Below, one piece after another: positions 56,633-64,000 of a stretch of DNA of 64,000 nt. Origin of the DNA: Clostridiales bacterium UBA1728 (GTDB lineage: Bacteria > Bacillota > Clostridia > Oscillospirales > Oscillospiraceae); the NCBI GenBank assembly GCA_002315975.1, contig DCIK01000015.1, forward strand, positions 49,932-113,931, written 5' to 3'. The position numbers and the translations under genes are program-made. The notes under the pieces were generated by a model that worked only from the letters and a program-made list of their open reading frames with translations, had not been told where the DNA came from and searched no databases. Positions within the stretch are counted from its first letter, which is position 1, and each line of letters begins with the position of its first letter.

Positions 56633-57358
56633 TCAGATGCGAAGTAGAAGTACAGTCACATTATCGCTTGCGCCGGAGTGCAGCGCAAGCTCCATGAGCT
56701 TTTCAGCGGCTCTGTCCGGCTCAGGGAAGTCGTAGAGCACATTCTCCATGGTCTTTTTGTCCAGAACGTTGGAAAGACCATCAGAGCAAAGCAGAAGCAA
56801 ATCACCGGTTTTTACTTCCGGATAGAAGATGTCTCCGTGGAGACGATAGCCCAGACCCACGGCCTGGGTGATCACATTTTTCCGGGGATGGTTCTGCGCC
56901 TCCTCCCGGGTGATCTTTCCGGCACGGACAAGCTCCTCCACCAGAGAATGATCCACCGTGAGCTGCCGCAGTCCCCGCTGGGAAAAATGGTATGCCCGGG
57001 AATCGCCCACATTGATGAGCGTAACCCTGCCGTCACGAAGGAGCGCCGACACCAGCGTACAGCCCATGCCCTCATAGTCTTCACTTTCCCGGGACTTATC
57101 ATACACGCGGATATTGGCGTATGACGCAGATTCCCGCAGGGCGATGCCGGATTCCAAGGGCTCCTTCTCGCCCATGCAGCGCTCTAAATAGCGTGCAAAG
57201 GAGTCCACAGCCAGCTCCGCAGCCACGCTGCCGGCCTTCGCGCCGCCCATACCGTCGCAGACCACCACGGAGGTGTAGCTGTCGGTTTCGGTGATGCGGA
57301 AGCGGTCCTGGTTTTCAGAGCGCACGCAACCTCTGTCCGTCAGGCCATAGGCTCTCAT
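56633..57358 (-). CDS. prpC: PP2C-family protein phosphatase (PrpC/Stp)
   Basis: This 241-aa PPM phosphatase has the metal motifs GCVRSENQDRF, VVCDGMGGAKAGSVAAEL, LINVGDSRAYHF, LLLLCSDGLSN and the closing SGASDNVTVLLLRI. It reverses PrkC phosphorylation. I chose ATG 57358 with GGAGGGG; it overlaps the rlmN stop (ATGA). It precedes prkC by 15 bases. Confidence 0.96.
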   Translation of the reverse strand: MRAYGLTDRGCVRSENQDRFRITETDSYTSVVVCDGMGGAKAGSVAAELAVDSFARYLERCMGEKEPLESGIALRESASYANIRVYDKSRESEDYEGMGCTLVSALLRDGRVTLINVGDSRAYHFSQRGLRQLTVDHSLVEELVRAGKITREEAQNHPRKNVITQAVGLGYRLHGDIFYPEVKTGDLLLLCSDGLSNVLDKKTMENVLYDFPEPDRAAEKLMELALHSGASDNVTVLLLRI

Positions 57359-58404
57359 TTCTTCCCCTCCATGGTTTTCCGTCTGAGCTGACCGCAAGAG
57401 GCATCCACATCGCTGCCAAGACGGCGGCGCACGGTGACATTGATGCCGTTTTTCTCTAAAATTTCAATGAAGCGCTTCTGATTGGCCGGGGTAGAAGGCT
57501 CGAAATGGCGCTCGTCCACATGGTTCAGGGGAATGAGATTCACATGGGCGCTCAGGGTCTTTACCCGGCGGCTCAGCAGCTCTGCCTGCTCCACGCTGTC
57601 GGTGACACCGTCGATCATGGCATACTCAAAGGAGATGCGCCGTCCGGTCTTATCATAGTAGGCTGCGCATTTTTTGAAGAGCTCATCCACACCTCTGCCC
57701 CGGTTAGCGGGCATGATTTTGCTGCGGGTCTCGTCATCGGGGGCGTGGAGCGACACGGAGAGCGTAATCTGCATATCCCTCTCCGCCAGCTCGTCCATAC
57801 GCTCGGTGATGCCGCAGGTTGAAAGGGAAATATGGCGCATACCGATATTCCGCCCCTCCGGGCAGTTGATGAGCTCCAAGAAGCGCATGACCTCGTCAAA
57901 GTTGTCCAGCGGTTCGCCGATGCCCATGAGCACGATATTGGAGATGGGCAGCCCTGAGTCCTTCTCGGAGAAAAGCACCTCGTCAAGAATCTCACCGGCC
58001 TTCAGATTGCGCACCAGACCACCGATGGTGGAGGCGCAGAAGGCACAGCCTTGCCGACAGCCCACCTGCGTGGAGATGCAGACGGTGTTGCCGTGGTGAT
58101 AGCGCATCACGACCGTCTCCACAGCGTTGCCGTCGTGGAGCTCCCAGAGATACTTGATCGTGCCGTCGATCTGCGAGACCTGCTTGCGGATCACCTTCGG
58201 GGCATAGAGATGACAGCTTTCCGCTAACTTTGCGCGTAGCGCTGCGGGGATATTGCTCATCTCGTCAAAGCTGCCGCAGCCCTTCTGGAGCCAGGAGAAA
58301 ATCTGCCTGCTCCGGTATGAGGGCTCGCCCAGAGACTTCAGGTAGGCAGCCAGCTCCGTGGGCAGCAGGGATTTGATATCGGTCTTTTCGTTAATTTCAG
58401 TCAT
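57355..58404 (-). CDS. rlmN: Dual-specificity RNA C2-methyltransferase RlmN
   Basis: This 349-aa radical-SAM enzyme methylates C2 of A2503 in 23S rRNA and A37 in some tRNAs. The radical-SAM cluster is VGCRQGCAFCAST. Other motifs are LMGIGEPLDNFDEVMRFLEL, ISLSTCGITERMDELAERD and the C-terminal VRRRLGSDVDASCGQLRRK holding the methyl-carrying cysteine. It overlaps rsmB by 8 bases. Confidence 0.97.
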   Translation of the reverse strand: MTEINEKTDIKSLLPTELAAYLKSLGEPSYRSRQIFSWLQKGCGSFDEMSNIPAALRAKLAESCHLYAPKVIRKQVSQIDGTIKYLWELHDGNAVETVVMRYHHGNTVCISTQVGCRQGCAFCASTIGGLVRNLKAGEILDEVLFSEKDSGLPISNIVLMGIGEPLDNFDEVMRFLELINCPEGRNIGMRHISLSTCGITERMDELAERDMQITLSVSLHAPDDETRSKIMPANRGRGVDELFKKCAAYYDKTGRRISFEYAMIDGVTDSVEQAELLSRRVKTLSAHVNLIPLNHVDERHFEPSTPANQKRFIEILEKNGINVTVRRRLGSDVDASCGQLRRKTMEGKK

Positions 58405-59635
58405 TTCGTTTCAGGCGGCAGATGTAAAAGCCGTCGGTGCCGTCAACATTCGGCCAGAAGGTTTTGTCATCTTCTTTGGTAAAATCGCTGTGCTCGCGGA
58501 GGAACGCGGCAATCAGGTCCTCGTTCTCCTCCGGGAGGATGGTGCAGGTGGAATAATGGAGCGTGCCGCCCTTCCTGACGCAGCGGCTGAGCCCCTTTAG
58601 AATCTCCAGCTGCTTTGCGGGGAGACTGGAGAGCTCTTCGGGGTTTTTGTAGCGTATCTCCGGCTTGCGGCGGATCACGCCCAGACCGCTGCAGGGCACA
58701 TCGGCAAAAACCAGATCAAAGCCCCCGTAGAGCGCTTCGGGCGGCTTGGCCGCGTCCATGGGCGCAGTGCGGATGATGATGATACCCAGCCGTGCAGCGC
58801 TGTCCTCAATGAGACTGAGCTTCTTCGCATGGAGATCACAGGAGAGTATCTCCCCCCGGTTCTCCATCAGGATGGCAGCTAAAAAGCTCTTGCCGCCGGG
58901 AGCGGCGCAGCCGTCCAGCACCCGCATACCGGGCTTTGGTTCCGCGTGGAACACACACCGGGCCGCGGCAGCGTCCTGCACAAAAAACTCACCCTCGGCA
59001 AAGCCCTTCCGTTTGGCCACAGCGCCTCCGCCCTGCAGCGTTTCGGAGCGGGCCTGACCGCCCACGCGAAGAGCGTTTACCGTGACGGTGACGGGTGGCT
59101 CGGCATTGTTGGCCGATAGGAAAGAGAGCGCAAAATCGTAGCCCTTGAGAGTAATCAAACGCTCACAAAGCCATAGGGGATGACTGGTCAGGGTTGCAAG
59201 ATATGCAGCGCTCCCCTGCCCCGGAACCTCAGGCAGCTTCTCCCGGTTCTCGGCAATGCGGCGCAGCACCGCATTCACAAGCCCCGCCGCCTTTGGATTC
59301 AGTCTTCGGCACTGCTCCACCGCTTCGTTGACGGCGGCGGATACGGGAATTTTGTCCATGTAGAGCAGCTGCACCGTGCCGAGACGGAGTATATCCAGCA
59401 CCTGCGGCTGGAGCCTTTTGATATTCTGAGAGCAGTAGGAACCGATGATAAAATCGCAGTAGTCCGCGTTGCGCAGTACGGCGCGGCAAAGGGCTGTACA
59501 CAGCGCGGCATCCCGCTCGTCCAGCTTAAACTTGCCGATGGCGCTTTGCAGGGTCTGGCCGGACCAGGCTTCAAAATGGCGGCAGCGCCCCAGCACATAA
59601 CAGGCGGCCTGACGGGCCGCGGTGATTTCAGCCAT
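58397..59635 (-). CDS. rsmB: 16S rRNA (cytosine(967)-C5)-methyltransferase RsmB
   Basis: This 412-aa protein has an N-terminal NusB-like helical domain (AARQAACYVLGRCRHFEAWS, NIKRLQPQVLDILRLGTVQL) and a C-terminal SAM domain. That domain has VLDGCAAPGGKSFLAAILM, FDLVFADVPCSGLGVIRRKP (the PC catalytic motif) and LHYSTCTILPEENEDLIAAF (TC cysteine). The ATG at 59635 gives the normal family start MAEITAARQ and overlaps the fmt stop by 8 bases. Longer frames lie inside fmt. Confidence 0.96.
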   Translation of the reverse strand: MAEITAARQAACYVLGRCRHFEAWSGQTLQSAIGKFKLDERDAALCTALCRAVLRNADYCDFIIGSYCSQNIKRLQPQVLDILRLGTVQLLYMDKIPVSAAVNEAVEQCRRLNPKAAGLVNAVLRRIAENREKLPEVPGQGSAAYLATLTSHPLWLCERLITLKGYDFALSFLSANNAEPPVTVTVNALRVGGQARSETLQGGGAVAKRKGFAEGEFFVQDAAAARCVFHAEPKPGMRVLDGCAAPGGKSFLAAILMENRGEILSCDLHAKKLSLIEDSAARLGIIIIRTAPMDAAKPPEALYGGFDLVFADVPCSGLGVIRRKPEIRYKNPEELSSLPAKQLEILKGLSRCVRKGGTLHYSTCTILPEENEDLIAAFLREHSDFTKEDDKTFWPNVDGTDGFYICRLKRND

Positions 59636-60551
59636 CGACTTCGATGGGGTGTCCCTGCACATAGGCACCGGCAGCCATACGCTTTTTGCCGGGAGCCTGC
59701 AGCTCGGTAATAAGCAGAGTCTCGCCGTTGCCGCAGACCACTTCAATGCCCTTCTTGTCAGCAGCAATGACCGTGCCGGGGGTCCTGGTGCTGCTGCGCT
59801 CCGTATAGGCGGCCATGAAAACCTTCAGCGTTTCGCCGCCGATGACCGTGGTGGCCACGGGCCAGGGATTCATGCCGCAGATATGCTTGACGATCTCCCG
59901 GGGCGTTTTGCTCCAGTCGATGGGAGACATGGACTTATCCAGCATGGTGGTATAGGTAGCCAGAGCCTCATCCTGCTTCTGCGCCACAGCGGTACCCGCT
60001 TCGATGGCGGCCACGGTCTTCACCAGCAGCTCGGCACCCAGCACCATCAGCCGGTTGAAGAGCTCACCGGAGGATTCAAACTCGCCGATCTCCGTCTCCA
60101 CCGTGGAGAGGACATCCCCCTCATCCATGCCCTTGACCATATACTGAACGGACACGCCGGTGGTCTTATCCCCCTTGAGCACTGCCCACTGGACGGGAGC
60201 AGCACCCCGATGACGGGGCAGCAAAGAGCCGTGGACATTGATGCAGCCCAGCCGGGGCACATCCAGAAAGCTCTGGGGCAGAATCTTCCCGTAAGCAGCC
60301 GTCACAACCAGATCGGGGTCCAGCTCCCGAAGCTGACGGGTAGGTTCACCGTCCTTGAAGGTGGAGGGAGTGAAAACCTGAATCCCCCGCTCCAGACACA
60401 GCGTCTTTACCGGCGAGGGCTGAAGCTTCATGCCCCGGTTGGAGGGCTTATCGGGCTGGGTGAAGGCAGCGATGACCTCGTAGCCCGCGTCCAGCAGGGC
60501 GCGAAGAGAGCACTCGCCGAACTCGGGGGTACCCATGAAAACGATCTTCAT
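59628..60551 (-). CDS. fmt: Methionyl-tRNA formyltransferase Fmt
   Basis: This 307-aa enzyme formylates initiator Met-tRNA. Motifs are IVFMGTPEFGECSLRALLDA, the catalytic loop LGCINVHGSLLPRHRGAAPV, QWAVLKGDKTTGVSVQYM and MDEGDVLSTVETEI. The OB-like C-terminal domain (LKVFMAAYTERSSTRTPGTV) is complete. The start overlaps the def stop (ATGA), which is the standard def-fmt order. Confidence 0.97.
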   Translation of the reverse strand: MKIVFMGTPEFGECSLRALLDAGYEVIAAFTQPDKPSNRGMKLQPSPVKTLCLERGIQVFTPSTFKDGEPTRQLRELDPDLVVTAAYGKILPQSFLDVPRLGCINVHGSLLPRHRGAAPVQWAVLKGDKTTGVSVQYMVKGMDEGDVLSTVETEIGEFESSGELFNRLMVLGAELLVKTVAAIEAGTAVAQKQDEALATYTTMLDKSMSPIDWSKTPREIVKHICGMNPWPVATTVIGGETLKVFMAAYTERSSTRTPGTVIAADKKGIEVVCGNGETLLITELQAPGKKRMAAGAYVQGHPIEVDG

Positions 60552-61117
60552 GCCTGCTCCCCCGCCTCTTCGAGCTCTTCTGTCTCTGCGAAGTCTTCCA
60601 TATCCTCGTCAGGCTCCTCGGCGGCGAAGCGCTCCTGCAGCTCCTCCTCGGTGAGCAGCTCGGTGGAGAGCTCCTTAAACACATGGCCGCTGAGATGGTC
60701 GATCTCGTGGCAGAAGGCACGGGCGGTGAGACCCTCACCCTCCACGGTAAACTCCTTGCCGAAGCGATCCTGCGCCTTCACCACCACATGATTGGGACGG
60801 GTAACGGAGCCGAAGAGACCGGGGAAGCTGAGGCAGCCCTCCCAGCCGGTCTGCTCCCCGTCAGCTTCGATAATCTCGGGGTTCACAAGCTCGATGATAT
60901 ACTCTTCCTCGTCCTCGGCCACATTGGTCTCCAGCACCACGCAGCAGCGGCGGATCACACCCACCTGCGGGGCGGCCAGACCCACGCCGCTGGCATCCAT
61001 CATGGTCTCACCCATGTCGTCCAGCAGTTCCCAGAGGCGCTCGTTAAACTCGGTATAGGGACGGCAATCCTTGTAGAGGGCGCTGTCCTCATCCTTGCGG
61101 ATATTTCTTAAAGCCAT
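60548..61117 (-). CDS. def: Peptide deformylase
   Basis: This 189-aa metalloenzyme removes formyl groups from new proteins. The three PDF motifs are ASGVGLAAPQVGVIRR, GWEGCLSFPGLFG and AFCHEIDHLSGHVF (HExxH). An unusual acidic tail (ERFAAEEPDEDMEDFAETEE) extends the protein by about 30 residues past the normal end. ATG 61117 has GGAGTGAAAG. Confidence 0.96.
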   Translation of the reverse strand: MALRNIRKDEDSALYKDCRPYTEFNERLWELLDDMGETMMDASGVGLAAPQVGVIRRCCVVLETNVAEDEEEYIIELVNPEIIEADGEQTGWEGCLSFPGLFGSVTRPNHVVVKAQDRFGKEFTVEGEGLTARAFCHEIDHLSGHVFKELSTELLTEEELQERFAAEEPDEDMEDFAETEELEEAGEQA

Positions 61118-61124
61118 ATTTCTT

Positions 61125-63599
61125 TCACTCCATGGGGTTCATGTCCGCAAAGACGGACACGCCCTTATATTCTTTCGCTGTATTGCAGTGGATCAGCAGA
61201 CTGCTGACCAGCTCGCGGATGAATTTATCGGTCTTGCAGGCCAGCGTCACCCGGTAGCGGTAGCGGCGGTTGACCTTTACCACGCTCATGGGTGCGGGGC
61301 CCAGCACCTCCACATCCCTCCGTCCCCAGAGCTCGGCCTTGCACACATCGCAGATATAGCTGGCGCAGGCGAGAACATCGTCCTCGATCTCGCCGGTGGC
61401 GGTGATGATGAGGGTATCGGAAAAGGGCGGAGAGTATTGCAGTTGGCGCAATTGAATTTCGTTTTCAAAAAAGCCGTTATAGTCCTGCGCCGCAGCCTGA
61501 CGGATCACCTGATTGCCGGGGGTAAAGCTCTGGATGATGGCGCGACCGGGCTTCTCTCCCCGGCCACTGCGTCCCACCACCTGCGTGATGAGGGAAAAGC
61601 AGCGCTCGGCGGAGCGGTAGCTGCCCGAATAGAGACTCTGATCGGCAGAGATCACGCCCACCAGCGTCACATTGGGAAAATCCAGTCCCTTGGTGACCAT
61701 CTGGGTTCCGATGAGGATGGGGATATTTTCGTTGCGGAAGCGGCTGAGGATGGCCTCGTGACTGCCTGCGGGAGAAACGCTGTCGGCATCCATGCGGAGA
61801 ATTTCCGTATGGGGAAAGAGCTCTTTTAGCTGTTCTTCCAGCTTCTGGGTGCCAATGCCGGTAAAGTTCAGCTTGCCGCCGCATTCGGGACAAACCTCCC
61901 CCACCCGCTCGCTGTGGCCGCAGTAGTGGCAGATGAGCCGCCGCTTATCGCTGTGCCAGGTGAGCGAAACGGAGCAGTTGGGACAGCGGTAGGTATATCC
62001 GCACTCCCCGCAGTTGATGAGATAGGAGGTGCCGCGGCGATTGAGAAAGAGGATACTCTGCTCCCCTCGCTCCATATTGTCCCGCAGAGCACTCTCCAGC
62101 TCCTGACTGACGGCAGTGGCATTGCCGCGCTTGAGCTCCTTGCGCATATCCACTACCTCCACCGTAGGGAGGGGCCGCTTGTTATAGCGTTCGGGCAGCG
62201 TGATGAGCTTCATATCGCCTCGTTGAGCCTGATACATACTGCTTACATCCGGCGTGGCAGAGCCCAGCAGCAGCAGTGCTTTGCTTCTGCCGCAGCGATA
62301 CCGTGCCACATCCCGCGCGTGGTAACGGGGGGTATTTTCGGATTTATAGGTGTGCTCCTGCTCCTCATCAATGATGATCAGGCCCAGATTGTCACAGGGA
62401 GCGAAAACGGCACTGCGGGTGCCGATGACCACCTTGGCCAGTCCCTGACGGATCCGCTTCCACTCGTCATAGCGTTCCCCCACAGACAGGGAGGAATGCA
62501 GCACGGCGATATTCTCGCCGAAGTAGCGGGAGAATGTACGAAGCATCTGGGGCGTAAGAGCAATCTCCGGCACCATGAGGATGGAAGCCTTGCCCTTTTT
62601 AAGCTGGGCATCGATGAGCCGCACATAGACCGAGGTCTTACCGCTGCCGGTGACACCGTAGAGCAGCGCCGCAGAGGGTACTCCCTCGTCAGCCATAGCG
62701 CAAAGGGCCTCGTAGGCGCTCTCCTGCCGCTGATTCAGCTCGGGAAGAGGCATACGCTCCTCGGTTTCGTAGCGGGGACGGCGAAAGACCTCGCGCGTTC
62801 CCTGCCCGGCATAACCGTTTTTGACCAATGTCTTTATGGTTGCGGCGCTGCAGCCCGTAAAGTAGCAGAGCTCGCTGACGGAAACCGTACCGAGCGCAGA
62901 GAGGAGCTCCAGCGCGGATGCCTGCTGGGGTGCGCGCTTGCGCTTCTGGTTCGCCAGCTCCTGAGCCTCCTCCGAGGAGATGAGAAGGGTGAGGGTGCTC
63001 TGGCTCTTATCCCCTACCCGGCGTTTTTCCCGGGAATCGGTGAGCAGGATGCCCTTTTTCACAAGACTGCTCAGAGCCCTGTTGGGATCGCCTTCCTGAA
63101 AGAGCCGCTGAAGGTCCTCCAGCGGGCAGACTCCGCCGTGGGCGAATACCGCGTCCAGAATCAGTGCTTCCTGCTTGGACTTCCCGGCAGCGGCATAGGC
63201 TATTTCCTTATCGGTGTTGGGAGCAAGGCTATAGACCGACTCCACCGCATACCAGAGTCCGGCGGGGAGCATGGATCGTACAGCCTCATAGACTGTGCAG
63301 AAAAAGCGGCTGCGCATCCACAGGGCCAGCTTCAGCCCCTCCTCATCCAGTACACTCTCCCTGTCGAGGAGGCTGTCCACCGCCTTCAGGGGGCGGGACA
63401 GCTCTGCTTCCTCAATGGAGAGTATGATACCCTCGCAGCGGCGGTTGCCGTTGCCGAAGGGGACGATGACACGCATACCGCTGCGCGCCTGATCACAAAG
63501 CTTGTCGCTCAGCAGGTAGGAATAGGGCCTGTCCATGTGGTAGGCCGCCGCGGAGACCGCTACCTTAGCGCATAGCGGCTTTCGAGCGCCCTCAGACAC
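61125..63599 (-). CDS. priA: Primosomal replication-restart helicase PriA
   Basis: This 824-aa helicase restarts stalled forks. In order it has the 3'-DNA-binding domain (SAAAYHMDRPYSYLLSDKL), a winged-helix part, Walker A YGVTGSGKTSVYVRLID and the motif LIIIDEEQEHTYKSE (DEEQ where many PriA have DEEH). A zinc cluster (CGECGYTYRCPNC, CHYCGHSERVGEVCPECGG) and the C-terminal helicase motifs (GTQMVTKGLDFPNVTLVGVI) follow. The start is GTG 63599, directly after the rpoZ stop; no clear SD precedes it, so re-initiation after rpoZ is likely. Confidence 0.96.
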   Translation of the reverse strand: MSEGARKPLCAKVAVSAAAYHMDRPYSYLLSDKLCDQARSGMRVIVPFGNGNRRCEGIILSIEEAELSRPLKAVDSLLDRESVLDEEGLKLALWMRSRFFCTVYEAVRSMLPAGLWYAVESVYSLAPNTDKEIAYAAAGKSKQEALILDAVFAHGGVCPLEDLQRLFQEGDPNRALSSLVKKGILLTDSREKRRVGDKSQSTLTLLISSEEAQELANQKRKRAPQQASALELLSALGTVSVSELCYFTGCSAATIKTLVKNGYAGQGTREVFRRPRYETEERMPLPELNQRQESAYEALCAMADEGVPSAALLYGVTGSGKTSVYVRLIDAQLKKGKASILMVPEIALTPQMLRTFSRYFGENIAVLHSSLSVGERYDEWKRIRQGLAKVVIGTRSAVFAPCDNLGLIIIDEEQEHTYKSENTPRYHARDVARYRCGRSKALLLLGSATPDVSSMYQAQRGDMKLITLPERYNKRPLPTVEVVDMRKELKRGNATAVSQELESALRDNMERGEQSILFLNRRGTSYLINCGECGYTYRCPNCSVSLTWHSDKRRLICHYCGHSERVGEVCPECGGKLNFTGIGTQKLEEQLKELFPHTEILRMDADSVSPAGSHEAILSRFRNENIPILIGTQMVTKGLDFPNVTLVGVISADQSLYSGSYRSAERCFSLITQVVGRSGRGEKPGRAIIQSFTPGNQVIRQAAAQDYNGFFENEIQLRQLQYSPPFSDTLIITATGEIEDDVLACASYICDVCKAELWGRRDVEVLGPAPMSVVKVNRRYRYRVTLACKTDKFIRELVSSLLIHCNTAKEYKGVSVFADMNPME

Positions 63600-63605
63600 G
63601 GCGGA

Positions 63606-63839
63606 TCAGTTGTTCTCGCCGACCTTGACATTGTCAAGGGGGTTAACGCCGTCCTTGAAGCCGACCTTGCCGGTATAGACCTCATCAATGGCCACGGACA
63701 CGGGCTTCTTGTCGGAGGATTCGCCCTCCTCCTCTTCCAGCGCGGAAATCTCGCGGGCACGACGGGCAACAAGGTTTACAAGCAGATAGCGGCTGCCGGT
63801 CTTTTCGACCAGCTGAGCCATGGGGGGATAGAGAAGCAT
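63606..63839 (-). CDS. rpoZ: RNA polymerase omega subunit
   Basis: This 77-aa protein starts MLLYPPMAQLVEKTGSRYLL, continues VNLVARRAREISALEEEE and ends with the Firmicutes-type extension KPVSVAIDEVYTGKVGF. Omega supports assembly of the beta' subunit. It is first in the visible part of the rpoZ-priA-def-fmt-rsmB-rlmN cluster. AAAGGAA lies before the ATG, and a structured leader lies at 63866-63966. Confidence 0.93.
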   Translation of the reverse strand: MLLYPPMAQLVEKTGSRYLLVNLVARRAREISALEEEEGESSDKKPVSVAIDEVYTGKVGFKDGVNPLDNVKVGENN

Positions 63840-63865
63840 GACAGTATATTCCTTTCGTATATTAG

Positions 63866-63966
63866 TCGATTGTAAAACTCTGTTTTACAATCGAGAAAAG
63901 ACACTCGCTTTTATCGCGGCGGCAGAGCCGCCTTGGTCGAGCGAGGGCGCACCAACAGAGTGCGCC
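63866..63966 (-). repeat. Three-hairpin structured leader upstream of rpoZ
   Basis: There are three inverted repeats in 100 bases. TCGATTGTAAAAC pairs with GTTTTACAATCGA (63866-63878 with 63882-63894). GGCGGC pairs with GCCGCC (63918-63923 with 63927-63932) inside an outer CTCGCT/AGCGAG pair (63904-63909 with 63940-63945). GGCGCA pairs with TGCGCC (63946-63951 with 63961-63966). The last may be a terminator of the gene to the right. The whole looks like a folded RNA leader or a small intergenic repeat element. Confidence 0.6.
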
Positions 63967-63979
63967 TCAAATGATTGAA

Positions 63980-64000
63980 TTATTTTGCGAGCTGCGGCTC
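63980..64000 (-). CDS. Probable 3' end of gmk (guanylate kinase), cut by the window edge
   Basis: On the minus strand the last bases read as six codons (EPQLAK) and a TAA stop at 63982-63980, right before the hairpin at 63946-63966. In Firmicutes gmk normally precedes rpoZ, so this may be its end. The visible part is too short to prove it. Confidence 0.25.
   Translation of the reverse strand, partial: EPQLAK

Noticed and set aside
61914..63575. Long open frame (553 codons) on the plus strand opposite priA
   Set aside because: Antisense shadow of a full-length priA with all motifs intact.
1..64000. Search by eye for CRISPR arrays, tRNA/rRNA genes, insertion sequences and prophage structural genes
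   Set aside because: No regularly spaced repeats, no cloverleaf or rRNA-like segments, no transposase and no phage head or tail genes were seen. The only recombinase is the Xer-type gene, and DUF5131 alone does not show a prophage.

Overview
The window is a gene-dense piece of chromosome from a spore-forming, Gram-positive Clostridia, most like the gut Oscillospiraceae/Ruminococcaceae. The evidence is the set of sporulation genes (sigH, spoIVA, cwlD, a cotJ locus, sipL), clostridial housekeeping clusters, strong Shine-Dalgarno (SD) sites, vegetative promoters of the TTGACA-17-TATAAT type, and a GC-rich but not extreme base composition. I saw no rRNA, tRNA, CRISPR array, insertion sequence or prophage.

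Layout. (1) 0-12.4 kb, plus strand: the 3' end of ruvB, sigH, a zinc-ribbon protein, a DUF1858 protein, trmK, a PHP phosphoesterase, a Nif3-like protein, spoIVA, cwlD, radA, a DUF6873-like protein, a Xer-type recombinase behind a perfect 34-bp palindrome, and an MBOAT/DHHW pair for surface-polymer acylation. (2) 12.5-15.3 kb, minus strand: an ECF sigma factor, a 59-aa protein and a P-type-ATPase-like protein that has lost nearly all catalytic motifs. (3) 15.4-16.5 kb, plus strand: a fused CotJA-CotJB coat protein and CotJC. (4) 16.5-27.2 kb, minus strand: bcp, a VWA protein, a macro-domain/NUDIX operon, a PNPOx-like protein, the murD/lyase/ligA operon, a NifX-SlyD fusion and an LCP protein. 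(5) 27.3-39.9 kb, minus strand: an accessory region rich in GNAT acetyltransferases with AlkD, DUF5131, a TetR regulator, a YhfC-type protease, an ABC ATPase and a very large permease-CPBP protease fusion. (6) 40.1-45.2 kb: a divergent XRE regulator carrying a desulfoferrodoxin domain, then minus-strand ymdB, an AI-2E/YtvI permease, an orphan solute-binding lipoprotein and a DUF1002 protein. (7) 45.4-51.5 kb, mostly plus strand: glmM, a left-handed beta-helix protein, a YgjP-like peptidase (minus), an ECF S component with coaX, a membrane-anchored unknown, a MazG-like protein and a methyltransferase. (8) 51.5-64 kb, minus strand: a YebC regulator, sipL, small membrane protein, rsgA, prkC, prpC, rlmN, rsmB, fmt, def, priA, rpoZ and probably the last codons of gmk.

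How the genes fit together. Region 8 is the classic Firmicutes cluster for translation start (def/fmt), rRNA modification and Ser/Thr phospho-signalling. SpoIVA and SipL, partners in spore-coat assembly, lie at opposite ends of the window. CwlD acts in cortex maturation, and CotJAB/CotJC form a coat module. The glmM, murD, LCP and MBOAT/DHHW genes serve the envelope. The least explained parts are the ECF-sigma/small protein/pseudo-P-ATPase locus, whose two promoter regions share a motif, and the divergent XRE-desulfoferrodoxin/ABC-CPBP locus with palindromes between the promoters.
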